Below are positions 7,962 through 17,156 of a stretch of DNA of 33,612 bases, piece after piece (the first letter of the stretch is position 1; each line of letters opens with the position of its first letter). Location: assembly GCA_022496185.1 (NCBI GenBank), contig WTXG01000343.1, forward strand, positions 1-33,612, read 5' to 3'. This stretch comes from Multifurca ochricompacta (taxonomy: Eukaryota > Basidiomycota > Agaricomycetes > Russulales > Russulaceae). A model generated the notes under the pieces. It searched no databases, was not told the origin of the DNA, and was given only the letters and a program-made list of their open reading frames with translations. A program made the translations under genes and the position numbers.

Positions 7962-9497
7962 GTGGCTTCTAGAAGTTCTAGAACACCCAACCCTCCATAC
8001 TCCCGCTCCGCTAGGCCCTCTCGATTACCTAGCCAAGCACCGTCGCCTATAGAAAATTTAATCTCCCCTGCAATCGAAGCAGAACTAGAAGAGCAACAGT
8101 TTATCAGGAATTTAGCCTCCCAGTTATCTGACGAATTACTCCGTCAAGCTGGTGTACCTGATATTACTTCTTCTAATTCCACTCCTTCCGATTCCAGCAC
8201 TCCTACTCGTCACGACACTCCTCCAGCCAGACAGAATAGTCCTACTAGTCCTATGGCTAGCACCGCTCCCACAACCGGGCCCAGTGGACCCAGTACCAAT
8301 CCCCCGCCGCCAGCGCAGACCCCGCTTACAATGACACCGGCAGAGCTTCGTAATATGATGGGCGCCATGATGGCCGCCATCACACAGCTCTCTGCGGACG
8401 TCCAAATAGTGGTCCAGCAGCTTGGACAGCCAACCCCTCCCCAGACAGTCGGCTCCGGAAAAGACTCTTCCGTTGCTCGACCTGCCTCCTGGGATGGAAA
8501 GGGAAATTCGGCTGACGCCAGGCACTTCCTGGCTGCATTCCATAATTGGGGATGGAACCAAAAGCGGAACTTGAACGACTATGACCCCACGACAACCAGC
8601 TGGTCCAAGAGGGACGCAGATTGGATCTTGGCGGTCTTGAACTTAATGACTGGAGATGCACGAACGTGGGCTCTGCCGCATTTGGAGCAATTAAAAAACG
8701 GAGTTATTCCCTTTTCAGCGAATTGGGGTAACTTCAAACAGGCATTTACTTCGCGGTTTATACCGCACGATATTGGAGAAGCAGCGCGGTCTGCACTGAA
8801 GAAAATCCAACAAGGGCGCCACAGCGTGGCAGAATACAAAGCTCGCTTCGACGAGCATTCACCTCAAACCGGATGGTCAGACCGTGACCTTTTCGATCGG
8901 TTCTACGATGGCCTTTCCGGCAAAATCAAAGACACCTTGGCTATTATGCCAGTCCAACCCACAGATATGCAGACACTCTTCACGTCTGCTCAGCTAATCG
9001 ACCAAAGATTACGCCGAAGAGAAGCAGAAAAGAAGGGAGAAGTTCTCCCTGAACCAACCCAGCACCGAAAAGACCCCAATGCTATGGAGATCGATGCCTC
9101 CAAACAGCAACAAACAGGGTCTGGAAAGAAAAGCTTTTATGATTACAAAGCTGCCTTTAAAGGAAAGTGCACGGGATGTGGAAGCAGTGCCCATACTTGG
9201 GCAAACAGCAACCACAAAGAGCAAATCTGCAATCACTGTGGAAGAAAAGGGCATATTACCACAGGTTGTTACCACAAATGGGCTGGAAAGCCCAAAGCAG
9301 CAAAAGTCGCTGGCTCTGACAGCCAGGCACCTGCAGCTCCTCAAGCTGCCGCAGCAAGCACCCAGCCTACCCAGGCTGCTAATGCTAGCTCGACCTCCAA
9401 AAAGGGTAACGCGCCCGCCAATAGCGATAACTCAGAGCTCCTGAAACAGGTGGCCGACCTTAAGGCCCAAATCGAAGCTCTGAAGGCAAGTTTTTAG
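7962..9497 (+). CDS. Element A gag (capsid/nucleocapsid)
   Basis: 511 codons from GTG to TAG. Gag forms the particle and binds element RNA. The first 130 codons are rich in Ser, Pro and Thr; a retrotransposon gag core follows at about 175-310 (WDGKGNSADARHFL to the FTSRFIPHD and LKKIQQGRHSVAEYKARF segments); a CCHC knuckle lies at C423, C426, H431, C436 (CNHCGRKGH), preceded by a partial Cys/His pair (CTGC). A Lys/Glu/Leu heptad segment ends the protein. No ATG occurs before codon 98 (8253), so the start is either GTG (A at -3, G at +4), an upstream non-ATG codon, or codon 98. The TAG overlaps the -1 pol frame at a five-T run. Confidence 0.88.
   Translation: MASRSSRTPNPPYSRSARPSRLPSQAPSPIENLISPAIEAELEEQQFIRNLASQLSDELLRQAGVPDITSSNSTPSDSSTPTRHDTPPARQNSPTSPMASTAPTTGPSGPSTNPPPPAQTPLTMTPAELRNMMGAMMAAITQLSADVQIVVQQLGQPTPPQTVGSGKDSSVARPASWDGKGNSADARHFLAAFHNWGWNQKRNLNDYDPTTTSWSKRDADWILAVLNLMTGDARTWALPHLEQLKNGVIPFSANWGNFKQAFTSRFIPHDIGEAARSALKKIQQGRHSVAEYKARFDEHSPQTGWSDRDLFDRFYDGLSGKIKDTLAIMPVQPTDMQTLFTSAQLIDQRLRRREAEKKGEVLPEPTQHRKDPNAMEIDASKQQQTGSGKKSFYDYKAAFKGKCTGCGSSAHTWANSNHKEQICNHCGRKGHITTGCYHKWAGKPKAAKVAGSDSQAPAAPQAAAASTQPTQAANASSTSKKGNAPANSDNSELLKQVADLKAQIEALKASF
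9491..9497 (+). promoter_or_regulatory. Element A gag-pol -1 junction (TTTTT then stop)
   Basis: Gag ends AGT TTT TAG; pol is open in the -1 frame through the same bases (TTT TTA GTG). A Phe tRNA on TTT can slip back one base because five T are present. The same arrangement occurs in C and D, and with a changed stop in B. Confidence 0.55.
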
Positions 9498-12400
9498 TGG
9501 CTTCTTCGGATGTAGCCACAACCGAAGAAGCGGACATATGTGCTGTTTCTGAGACTGACTCGGATGACTCGATCATATTTACATCTGCTTGTGAGATGAA
9601 CAATAGTATTAGTGCTTCCTCTCATGTCCGTAGTAGGGTTCGTTTCTTGCTTGACAAAATTGAAAAAGAAGAAAAAATCGATTCCTGCATGTTACCAGTA
9701 ATAAATAAATACGATCAGCATTTCCATATTTACGTCACTCTCGAAGGACGAAACAAAAGCACCACTGTAGCGGCTATGATAGATTCAGGAGCAACAGCCA
9801 TGTTCCTGGACTATAAGTTCACCACCCAAAAGAAGATGCTTCTAGAACCATTGGAAAACTCGATTCGAGTACATAACATCGACGGCAGTCATAATATAGC
9901 CGGAGATATTACCCACATGGTCACCCTTTTAGTCACTATAGGGTCAAGGGTAGAAAAACACCGATTCCTGGTCACAAGTCTAGGACCAGAGAAGGTCATA
10001 CTCGGACTTCCATGGTTAAAATACAGCAATCCTTCTATTAACTGGGAAAGGGGCGAAGTCACCCTGCAAGACTCCATTGAGAAAGACATCCTCATGGAGG
10101 ACGAAAGCGACTGGTTTGCAGGAGTAGAACAAATATCGGCAAACAGATTAGAACGCTGACAATTTGTAAAAGACGGAGTCTTGGACTGTACCACCGATGA
10201 GTTATGGTGTTGTGCAGGCTTCACTTATTCGCAAGAAGCCTACGCAAAAGATTACCTAGCTCGTACGGAAGGAAAATCTTTTGAAGATTTGGTACCTTTA
10301 CCATATAGAGACTTCGCACGGGTCTTCTCAGAAGAAGAATCCCAAAGACTCCCTCAGCACCAATCATGGGACCATACCATAGACATTGTGCCTGGGTCGA
10401 AGACCCAATGGAAGGCCAAAGTCTATCCCATGTCACCAAATGAGCAAGTAGAATGGACAAATTTCTGGAAGAGCATCTCCAGAAGGGGTATATCGTACCA
10501 TCTAAATCTCCGATGGCGGTACCTGTATTCTTCATAAAGAAAAAGGATGGGAAAATCCGTCTCATCCAAGACTACAGACCTTTGAACGATATTACTGTCA
10601 AAAACAAATACCCACTTCCACTTGCAGTCGACATTATCAATCGACTTAAGGGTGCAAAAATCTTTACCAAAATGGATGTACGATGGGGATATCATAACAT
10701 CCGGATAAAGGAAGGAGACGAATATAAGGCGGCATTTTCCACCAACTGTGGTCTCTTTGAGCCACGTGTAATGTATTTTGGATTAACGAATAGCCCCGCC
10801 ACCTTCCAGGGATTTATGAATTCCATCTTCTCCGACATGATCGCAAAAGGGGAAGTCGCTGTATATATGGACGACATCTTAGTCTTCTCACCAAATATAG
10901 AGAAACATAGAAAAGATGTCAGAGAAGTCCTAAAGCGACTAGAGGAATACAACCTCTACTTGAAACCCCAGAAATGCGACTTTGATAAAGATAGCATGGA
11001 GTACCTTGGACTTATCATATCTGAGGACAAGTCAGGATGGACCCTGGGAAGGTCCAAGTGGTCAAAGACTGGCAAACACCGAAAACCCTAAAAGAAGTCT
11101 GCGCCTTTATTGGCTTCGCCAATTTTTACAGACGCTTTATACAAGGGTTCTCAATTATTGCTAGACCACTTCATGACCTGACAAAGAAAAATCAACCCTG
11201 GCAGTGGGAAAGACCACAACAGGAGGCTTTCGACGCCTTAAAGAGGAGATTCATTCAGATGCCTATCTTGGCAATTTACGATCCTGATCTCCCAACCCGG
11301 GTCGAAACAGATGCCTCGGGATTTGCCACTGGAGGCATATTATCCCAAAAACACACCAATGGCCTTTGGCACCCTATCGCCTTCCGATCACAGTCAATGT
11401 CGGAAACAGAAAGAAATTACGAAATATACGATAGGGAAATGCTCGGCATAATCCGCGCCCTAGAAGACTGGCGCCACTTCTTAGAAGGGCTTCTCCAGTT
11501 CGAGATAGTAACGGATCACAAGAATATTGAATGGTGGAAATCCATGCGGGACCTCACCAGACGTCAAGCACGATGGGCTCTCTACCTGAGCAGATTCAAT
11601 TTCACGATCCAATACAAAAAGGGGCACCTTATGCAAGCAGACGCCTTAAGCCGATTTTCGGCAGACCAGGTGTTAGACAATGAGGACAACAAACAAGTCC
11701 AGGTCCTCAAGCCGGAACACTTTCTTAGTGCGGCACGGGCACATTATCGCCCACATAGTTCTCCCCTTACGGAACGCATAAAGAAGGCAGGAAGCAGGGA
11801 AGCAGAAGTCATAGAAGGATTAAAAACCCTTACCAAAACTGCTCCCAGCGCCTTAAAAGATGGCGTCAACCTTTGGGAAGAAGAAGATGGCCTAGTTTAC
11901 TACAAAGGGAAACTTTATGTACCCAACGTACCGGATCTCCGAAAAGACATTATTCGGGATTGTCACGATTCGGTTACAGCCGGTCACCCTGGTAAAAACG
12001 GGACCATCGAGTTGGTATCACGCTATTATTGGTGGCCCAGAATGGCACAATATATTACGCGCTATGTCGAAGGATGCGACCGATGTCAGCGATATCGGAT
12101 GGATAAGCACCCAGTCGCCCCTCTGCAACCACTGGAAGTTCCAGAAGGACCCTGGCAAACGATCGGAGTAGATCTGATCACAGGGCTACCTTCCTCTTCC
12201 AGGAAAGATGCGATCCTAACAATAGTGGATCATTATACGAAGCAAGTGCATCTATTCCCAGTTACAAGTGGTATTACAGCAGATGGCGTGGGAAAAATAT
12301 ACTTCGACCATGTGTTCCCTCTGCATGGGATCCCCAAAAACATTGTCAGTGACAGGGGTCCCCAGTTTGCAGCAAGGACCATGCGCGCCACCTTGAAGCG

Positions 12401-13278
12401 TTTAGGGGTAACAGTAGCCTCACCACAGCCTATCATCCACAAGCCAATGGTATGACAGAGCGTAAAAATCAAGAAATAGAACAATATTTACGACTCTTCA
12501 TTGGCAAGAGACAGGATGACTGGATCGAGCTACTCCCCACGGCGGAGTTCGTATTGAATACGAGGAAGTCCTCAGCAACGGATCATACCCCATTGAATTA
12601 CTCTATGGGTATACCCCGGACTTCACTATCCCCGCGGGACGTGCCACTGGCATCCCCAGCTTAGACCAATGCCTACAACAGTTACGTCTAGCCGACACGA
12701 CGCAGAGGCAGCTATGAGGCTTAGCAAGACACGTATGACTCGTGATCAAGCTCAATCAGGGCACAATTTCCCAAAGGAGGGAGATTATGTCTGGTTGCAG
12801 TCCAAAAACATAAAATCCACCAGCAGTCCCAGAAGCTCGGTCCCAAACAGTTAGGACCATTCAAAGTTCTGAAGAAACTTAGCGACCTGGATTACAAGTT
12901 GGACTTGCCCCAGCACTGAAAGTCCACAACATATTCCATGTGGACCGCCTTAGTCTATACAAAGGCAACGACGTTAACGGGCTGATGCCCACACCACCAG
13001 ACCCCATTACCATAGATGGTGAGGAAGAGTACGAAGTGGACCATATCAGAGATAGCAAAATGTTTGGTCCACACTCAAGTTCCTTATCCGATGGAAGGTT
13101 ATGGAGAAGGCGAAGATACGTGGGAACCGGAACGGAATCTAACCCATGCTCAGGACTCCATTCAAAGTTCTACCACCAGAACCCAGGAGCTCCTAGGAAG
13201 ATTGCCGCAATCCACTTCGCCACTGCCCCTTGGCAGCCCACACAACTCTATACGGCTTACAAGGACGTTACGCCCTAG
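9497..13278 (+). pseudogene. Element A pol: protease, RT, RNase H, integrase, chromodomain
   Basis: Chromovirus polyprotein in standard order. Protease: IDSGAT with catalytic Asp at codon 96 (9782-9784). RT: YMDD at 10864-10875, preceded by [13 protein letters not shown]. RNase H: ETDASGFATGG at about 11307-11340. Integrase: HHCC (HDSVTAGH, then CDRC), then Asp in GVDLITGLP, Asp in SDRG and Glu in MTERKNQE; a GPF module near 12850. Chromodomain at about 13025-13150 (EYEVDHIRDSK, then DTWEPE). One TGA (10157-10159) fits CGA to TGA. The frame also slips back one base at about ten places (near 10450, 11030, 12430, 12600, 12710, 12810, 12910, 13070, 13110, 13160), mostly in homopolymers, which points to sequence error rather than decay. 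The last frame ends at TAG 13276-13278. Confidence 0.9.
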
Positions 13279-13289
13279 GAGGGGGGTAA
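13277..13289 (+). other. Element A polypurine tract
   Basis: Purine-rich AGGAGGGGGGTAA directly before the 3' LTR, the expected plus-strand DNA primer. It overlaps the pol stop codon. B and C have similar tracts (GAGGGGGTGA and GAGGGGGTAA). Confidence 0.85.
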
Positions 13290-14194
13290 TGTCACGGCTC
13301 TATTTTATTTTTCCTTTTCTTTTCTCCCTTTCAGATCACATGACTGTGGGAAGATTACCCAGCAGTCTCAACACATGATCATGGGAATGTAGTCGTGACA
13401 TGGATCATGTGACCGAGTCACATGTAATAGTCACATGCTGCTTAGTCAGCACAAGAGCCACTCAACAATAACAAGTCGATTCTCTATTGTGTTTACCACA
13501 ATAGGCAAGGCTCCACAGTCTAGATGGCTCTAGACCTAGTGGAGCTGTTATCAAGATAAGAGAGTCCAGCCTAGAAGGTTCTAGGTAAGTGGAGCTCTAG
13601 ATAAGGGCCCAGGTTGGGCCATGGCCAATTTTAGCACAGAATCACATGTATCAGTAGATAGATGTGTTCCAGACCTAAGGGCTAGACTACATATCAGTTA
13701 TCTACTCCACAGTGACGTCATTATGACATCACACTGTGGAACATGATCAGTCAGCAGAGTAAAGCAGCTTACGAATCACAAAGATAAGGCTCAGTCAGCA
13801 ATACAGCTGACTGATACCTGCTGATTCTTGCTTACACTTACTGCTTACTACGTTACACTGAGAAATGTATATAAGACCCTCTGTAACAGCCTGTAGCCCC
13901 CATCTTGTCCTCTTGGGGCTGCAGGTGAGTAACTGTCTACACAAGTTCGATACATAGTGCTAATGGTATCCTGCCTCCCTGTGTGACTCGATCCTTTGGA
14001 TCTTGTCCTCTTGGGGCTGCAGCTTCTTCCAGTTTCAGAACGCCGTCATCGTGGTTGAATAAACCACAGTGGGTGACACAGTTCCTGGTCATTGCTTGAC
14101 GCGTGACGTTGTCTCCGCGGTACGCCCAACGACTTAGGTCATTTTCTCCCTGCCCTTCCTGTTTCTAAGTGTACACGGAGCTTCACCCGTTACA
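13290..14194 (+). repeat. Element A 3' LTR (905 bp)
   Basis: Same ends and sequence as 5832-6735, one base longer net (one base lost, two gained, all within short runs). Contains the same palindrome, TATA box, duplicated 23-bp block and an AATAAA at 14058-14063. Confidence 0.95.
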
Positions 14195-14199
14195 AATGT
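14195..14199. repeat. Target-site duplication of element A, right copy (AATGT)
   Basis: Matches 5827-5831 and belongs to the E2 coding sequence. Confidence 0.93.
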
Positions 14200-15036
14200 C
14201 CTATACCACACTGCCTGATTTGAAGCCTCAGCAAGGCTCATATACTCGGCTTCAGTGGTGGACTGTGCTACCATCTTTTGCTTCCTGGAACACCAACTAA
14301 TGGCTCCATTAGCAAGGAAAAAGACATAGCCAGAGGTGGAGTGGTGGTCCTCTTGATCTCCCCATGAGGAATCCGCAAAGCCATGAAGGCCAACTTCACC
14401 ATTCCCTCCAGAATAGTGCAACTTGTAGTCTTTTGTAGCATTTAAATAGGCTAAGACATACTTTGCTAGTCACATGTGCTGCTGGGAAGGGTTGGAAGCA
14501 AATTGACTAAGGCGCACAACAGCAAAACTAATGTCGGGTCTGCTCCCAATCTGCACCCAAAGCAGAGACCCCATTAACTGCTGATACCTCTTAATATCAG
14601 AGGTAGATGCCTGGTCTTCAAACTTGACCAAATGAACATCCATGCCAGAGGGTAGAGGAGTATATACTGGGTTGGAATCCCCCATTCCAAACCTCTCAAC
14701 TATTGAGGATACATAGGCTGTCTGGTCGATGTCCAGTGTCTTGTTAGGATGATCCCTGGTGATGTTAACTCCAAGGTAGGACTGGATTTCGCCAAGATCG
14801 GTCATCTCATATCAGCTAGATAGAGAGTCCTTCAGCCATTGAATCTTAGTGGAGGACCCAAGTATAGTGATGTCATCAACATATAAAATGACGAAAAGTG
14901 AACCATCCCCCTCTTGGTGATGATACACATATACTCCTGCATCAGAGTATGTCCGAGTAAAGCTCAGTTCATTTAGAACTGCATGGAATTGCAAGTTCCA
15001 TGCTTGGGAAGCTTGTTTGAGGCCATACAGAGCTTT
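14200..15036 (-). pseudogene. E2 copia RT and start of RNase H
   Basis: Continuation of E2 on the other side of element A. Reading the minus strand from 15036: ALYGLKQAS and WNLQFH (RT), intact YVDD at 14872-14883, a TGA where YEMTDLG begins, then the LPSGMD, RPDISFAV and LSQFASNP segments, a second TGA just before LAKYVLAYLNATK, then RNase H with GFADSSWGDQEDHHSTSGY and STTEAEY. Both stops are TGA and fit CGA to TGA. All segments are in one frame. The 5' part of the element is cut at 15036 by the LTR of B and is not found on the far side of B. Confidence 0.9.
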
Positions 15037-15625
15037 TGTTACGACCCCTGCCTAGCAACCCGATTTTCTTCACGATCCCCAGCGACGACCCTACCCATCC
15101 CCCTACTTTACATTTCCTGATCACGTCCCCTTCCTGGGATCTGTCACATGCTTTACTTCCTTCCCCGTGATTGACTTTGTCTCTGTTTGCCTCGCTTTGT
15201 CTATGATTGACTTCTTTTCCCTTATCTCTTATCCCTTATCGTACGACCGGACACTTACTTAGTTCCCTATCAGAAGCTAGGCTTTACGCCCTTCGCTTTC
15301 GTATATTTGGGCCCACATGACTCCGTTCTCTTATCTCGTAGACGCCCATTCGATTACGTATATAAGTCCGCTGTAACTACAATGTAGACCTCAGACTCGA
15401 CTTATTGAATACATCGGTGTTTGTCTTCTGGACTTCCCCTTGAAACCTCTGACTCGATCGTCTCAGTGCTTTTGGCACTTTCCGCTCAACATTGTCATTC
15501 GGGAACAGCCCCGTTGACTTTGACTCATCCACTCACACTCCAAGAGGTCCTATTGATCTCTTATCTGAACATACGTACGAAGCTGTCGCACAAGTCGTGC
15601 CGAACGTCTCGCACCGGACGTAACA
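15037..15625 (+). repeat. Element B 5' LTR (589 bp)
   Basis: TGTTACGACC to GACGTAACA, paired with 21938-22526 with no length difference. TATATAAG at 15359-15366; inferred RNA start at 15393 (AGACTCGACTT). From there to 15645 the leader has no ATG. Confidence 0.95.
15359..15366 (+). promoter_or_regulatory. Element B TATA box
   Basis: TATATAAG, 34 nt before the RNA-start sequence complementary to the primer site, as in A, C and D. Confidence 0.8.
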
Positions 15626-15627
15626 TC

Positions 15628-15638
15628 AAGTCAAGTCT
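15628..15638 (+). other. Element B self-priming primer-binding site
   Basis: AAGTCAAGTCT, two bases after the LTR. It pairs over all 11 nt with AGACTTGACTT in the 3' LTR (22294-22304) and over 10 of 11 with the 5' LTR copy, which keeps a CpG there. Confidence 0.75.
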
Positions 15639-15644
15639 CTCACA

Positions 15645-17156
15645 GTGGCTTCCAGCCGCAGTCAGACCCTCTTCCGGGAAGAACTCATCGAGCGCAGAGA
15701 CGAGAATAATCTTTCACAGCAAGTACTTGGCTCTGCCGCCTGGAAAGACTTCGAATCTGAGTTTGGATACTACGTCTATCACGACGGAAGATACCAACTG
15801 GTAGAATACGACGAAGAGAAAAGAGTTTGGTATTGTATCCAATACTCGGACAGTCGAAACTCTTGGGTTACAACCAGACCTGCCCCACCTGAATTTGGAC
15901 TAGGCCCGTGGAGAGAAAATCCTCCGGCCATTGTCACGGACTCCGAACCAGAGGAGTACATAGAAGAACATAGCGAAGAAGCACTGGTATTAGCGTCGTC
16001 TACAGCCCCAGTTGCACCCGAAGTTGTCACGTCCAGAGCCCCTGCTTTGACAACTCCCCAGATCTCTATACAATCCACCAACACCATCACCCCGTTTCAC
16101 CAGAACATGTCCACCATTGCCGCCCAGCTTCCAGACCCTGCCCCACCAGCCCCAGTGGCGGCACCACCAAACATTCCTCCCCCGTCTGGACGATTATCAG
16201 GAGTGCTTCCCCAAACGTTCACTGGGGACCGCTCACAAAGCAAAAAATTCATGTTGGAGTTCACAACCTTTAAAAACTTCAACCATGACGTCCCGCAGAT
16301 TGTCAATCCATTTCAATGAGCCAATCTGTTCCTTTCCCTGATTTGGGGGGATGCGGTTGACGACTGGACCATGGAACAGCTGGAATGGCTGAATGAACAA
16401 GTCGAAAGTGGGCGTCGTACCACTAGTGAAGGTCTTTGGGAGACCATCGCTGAGCGGTTCAAGGATGCCTTCACAGATGGGCAGGCCAAGCAGAAGGCAG
16501 CCCAGGAGCTAAAGTCCCTCAGAATGGAGAAGGGAGAACTTGATGCGTACGTCGCCAAGTTCAGAAGTCTAGCCAACAGGGCCGGCTATGACACGGACGA
16601 AGAGGCAATGTTAGACCTCTTTTCACAAGGTTTGCCCAACCCCCTGGTCAAAAATATCATTCAGTTTCATCACCCCCACGACTGGGATACTTGGGTTGAT
16701 GCTGCTCGGAGGCAGCAACAAGACTACCTTGACTTCCAGACAAGGTTTGGAATTGACACCAAAAAAGGAAAGACCCGAGACCAGTGGAAGACAGCGTTCG
16801 GAGTGAAGCCTGCGCCACATGGCCAGAGGGATCCAAATGCTATGGATACCTCTGCAGATCAGGCCTGAGCTCGGGCAGCACTTACGGAAGACGAGCGGCA
16901 GACACTAATGAAAGAAGGACGCTGCTTCCGTTGCAGAGCATTGGGGCATATGTCCCGGGACTGTCCCAAGAAGGGAGCACGAGTTGCTGTCGCCACGGTG
17001 GCACCAGAACACCCTGTTCAGAACAACCCCCCTGCTGTGGACAAGCAGTCAAAAGAAGAGAAGGCTCAGGATATATGGGCCAACATGATGAAGGAAAGTG
17101 AGGAAGTGCGCGCCATACTAGTAGAAAAGGCGTTTGCAAAGAAGGATTTTTGTTAG
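15645..17156 (+). pseudogene. Element B gag, two internal TGA codons
   Basis: One frame of 504 codons broken by TGA at 16317-16319 and 16866-16868; relative D reads Arg (CGC) at the first, and both fit CGA to TGA. An N-terminal domain conserved in D (FREELIERRDENNLSQQ, VWYCIQYSD, PPEFGLGPWRENPP) is followed by a proline-rich linker, the gag core (FTGDRSQSKKFMLEF; LDLFSQGLPNPLVKNIIQFH) and a CCHC knuckle at 16923-16964 (CFRCRALGHMSRDC). No ATG occurs before 16107, and the frame starts at GTG with A at -3 and G at +4, only 19 bases after the LTR. The end reads GAT TTT TGT TAG, one base different from the TTT TGA of C and D. Confidence 0.88.

Larger units (their letters stand above)
5832..14194 (+). 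mobile_element. Element A: complete chromovirus (Ty3/gypsy with chromodomain)
   Basis: The element is 8363 bp: 5' LTR, self-priming site, long leader, upstream open frame, gag, pol (protease, RT, RNase H, integrase, chromodomain), polypurine tract, 3' LTR. The two LTRs (904 and 905 bp) show no base substitution that I could find, only three single-base length differences, so insertion is very recent. It interrupts the copia element E2. Confidence 0.95.

Noticed and set aside
15626..15645. 3' splice site (CTCTCACAG) just before B gag, implying an upstream exon
   Set aside because: The AG is not kept at the equivalent place in D or A, so it is probably fortuitous.
15421..15804. ATG-less open frame across the B LTR and gag start (also 22322-22591)
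   Set aside because: Lies in R/U5 and overlaps gag in another frame; no conserved protein features.
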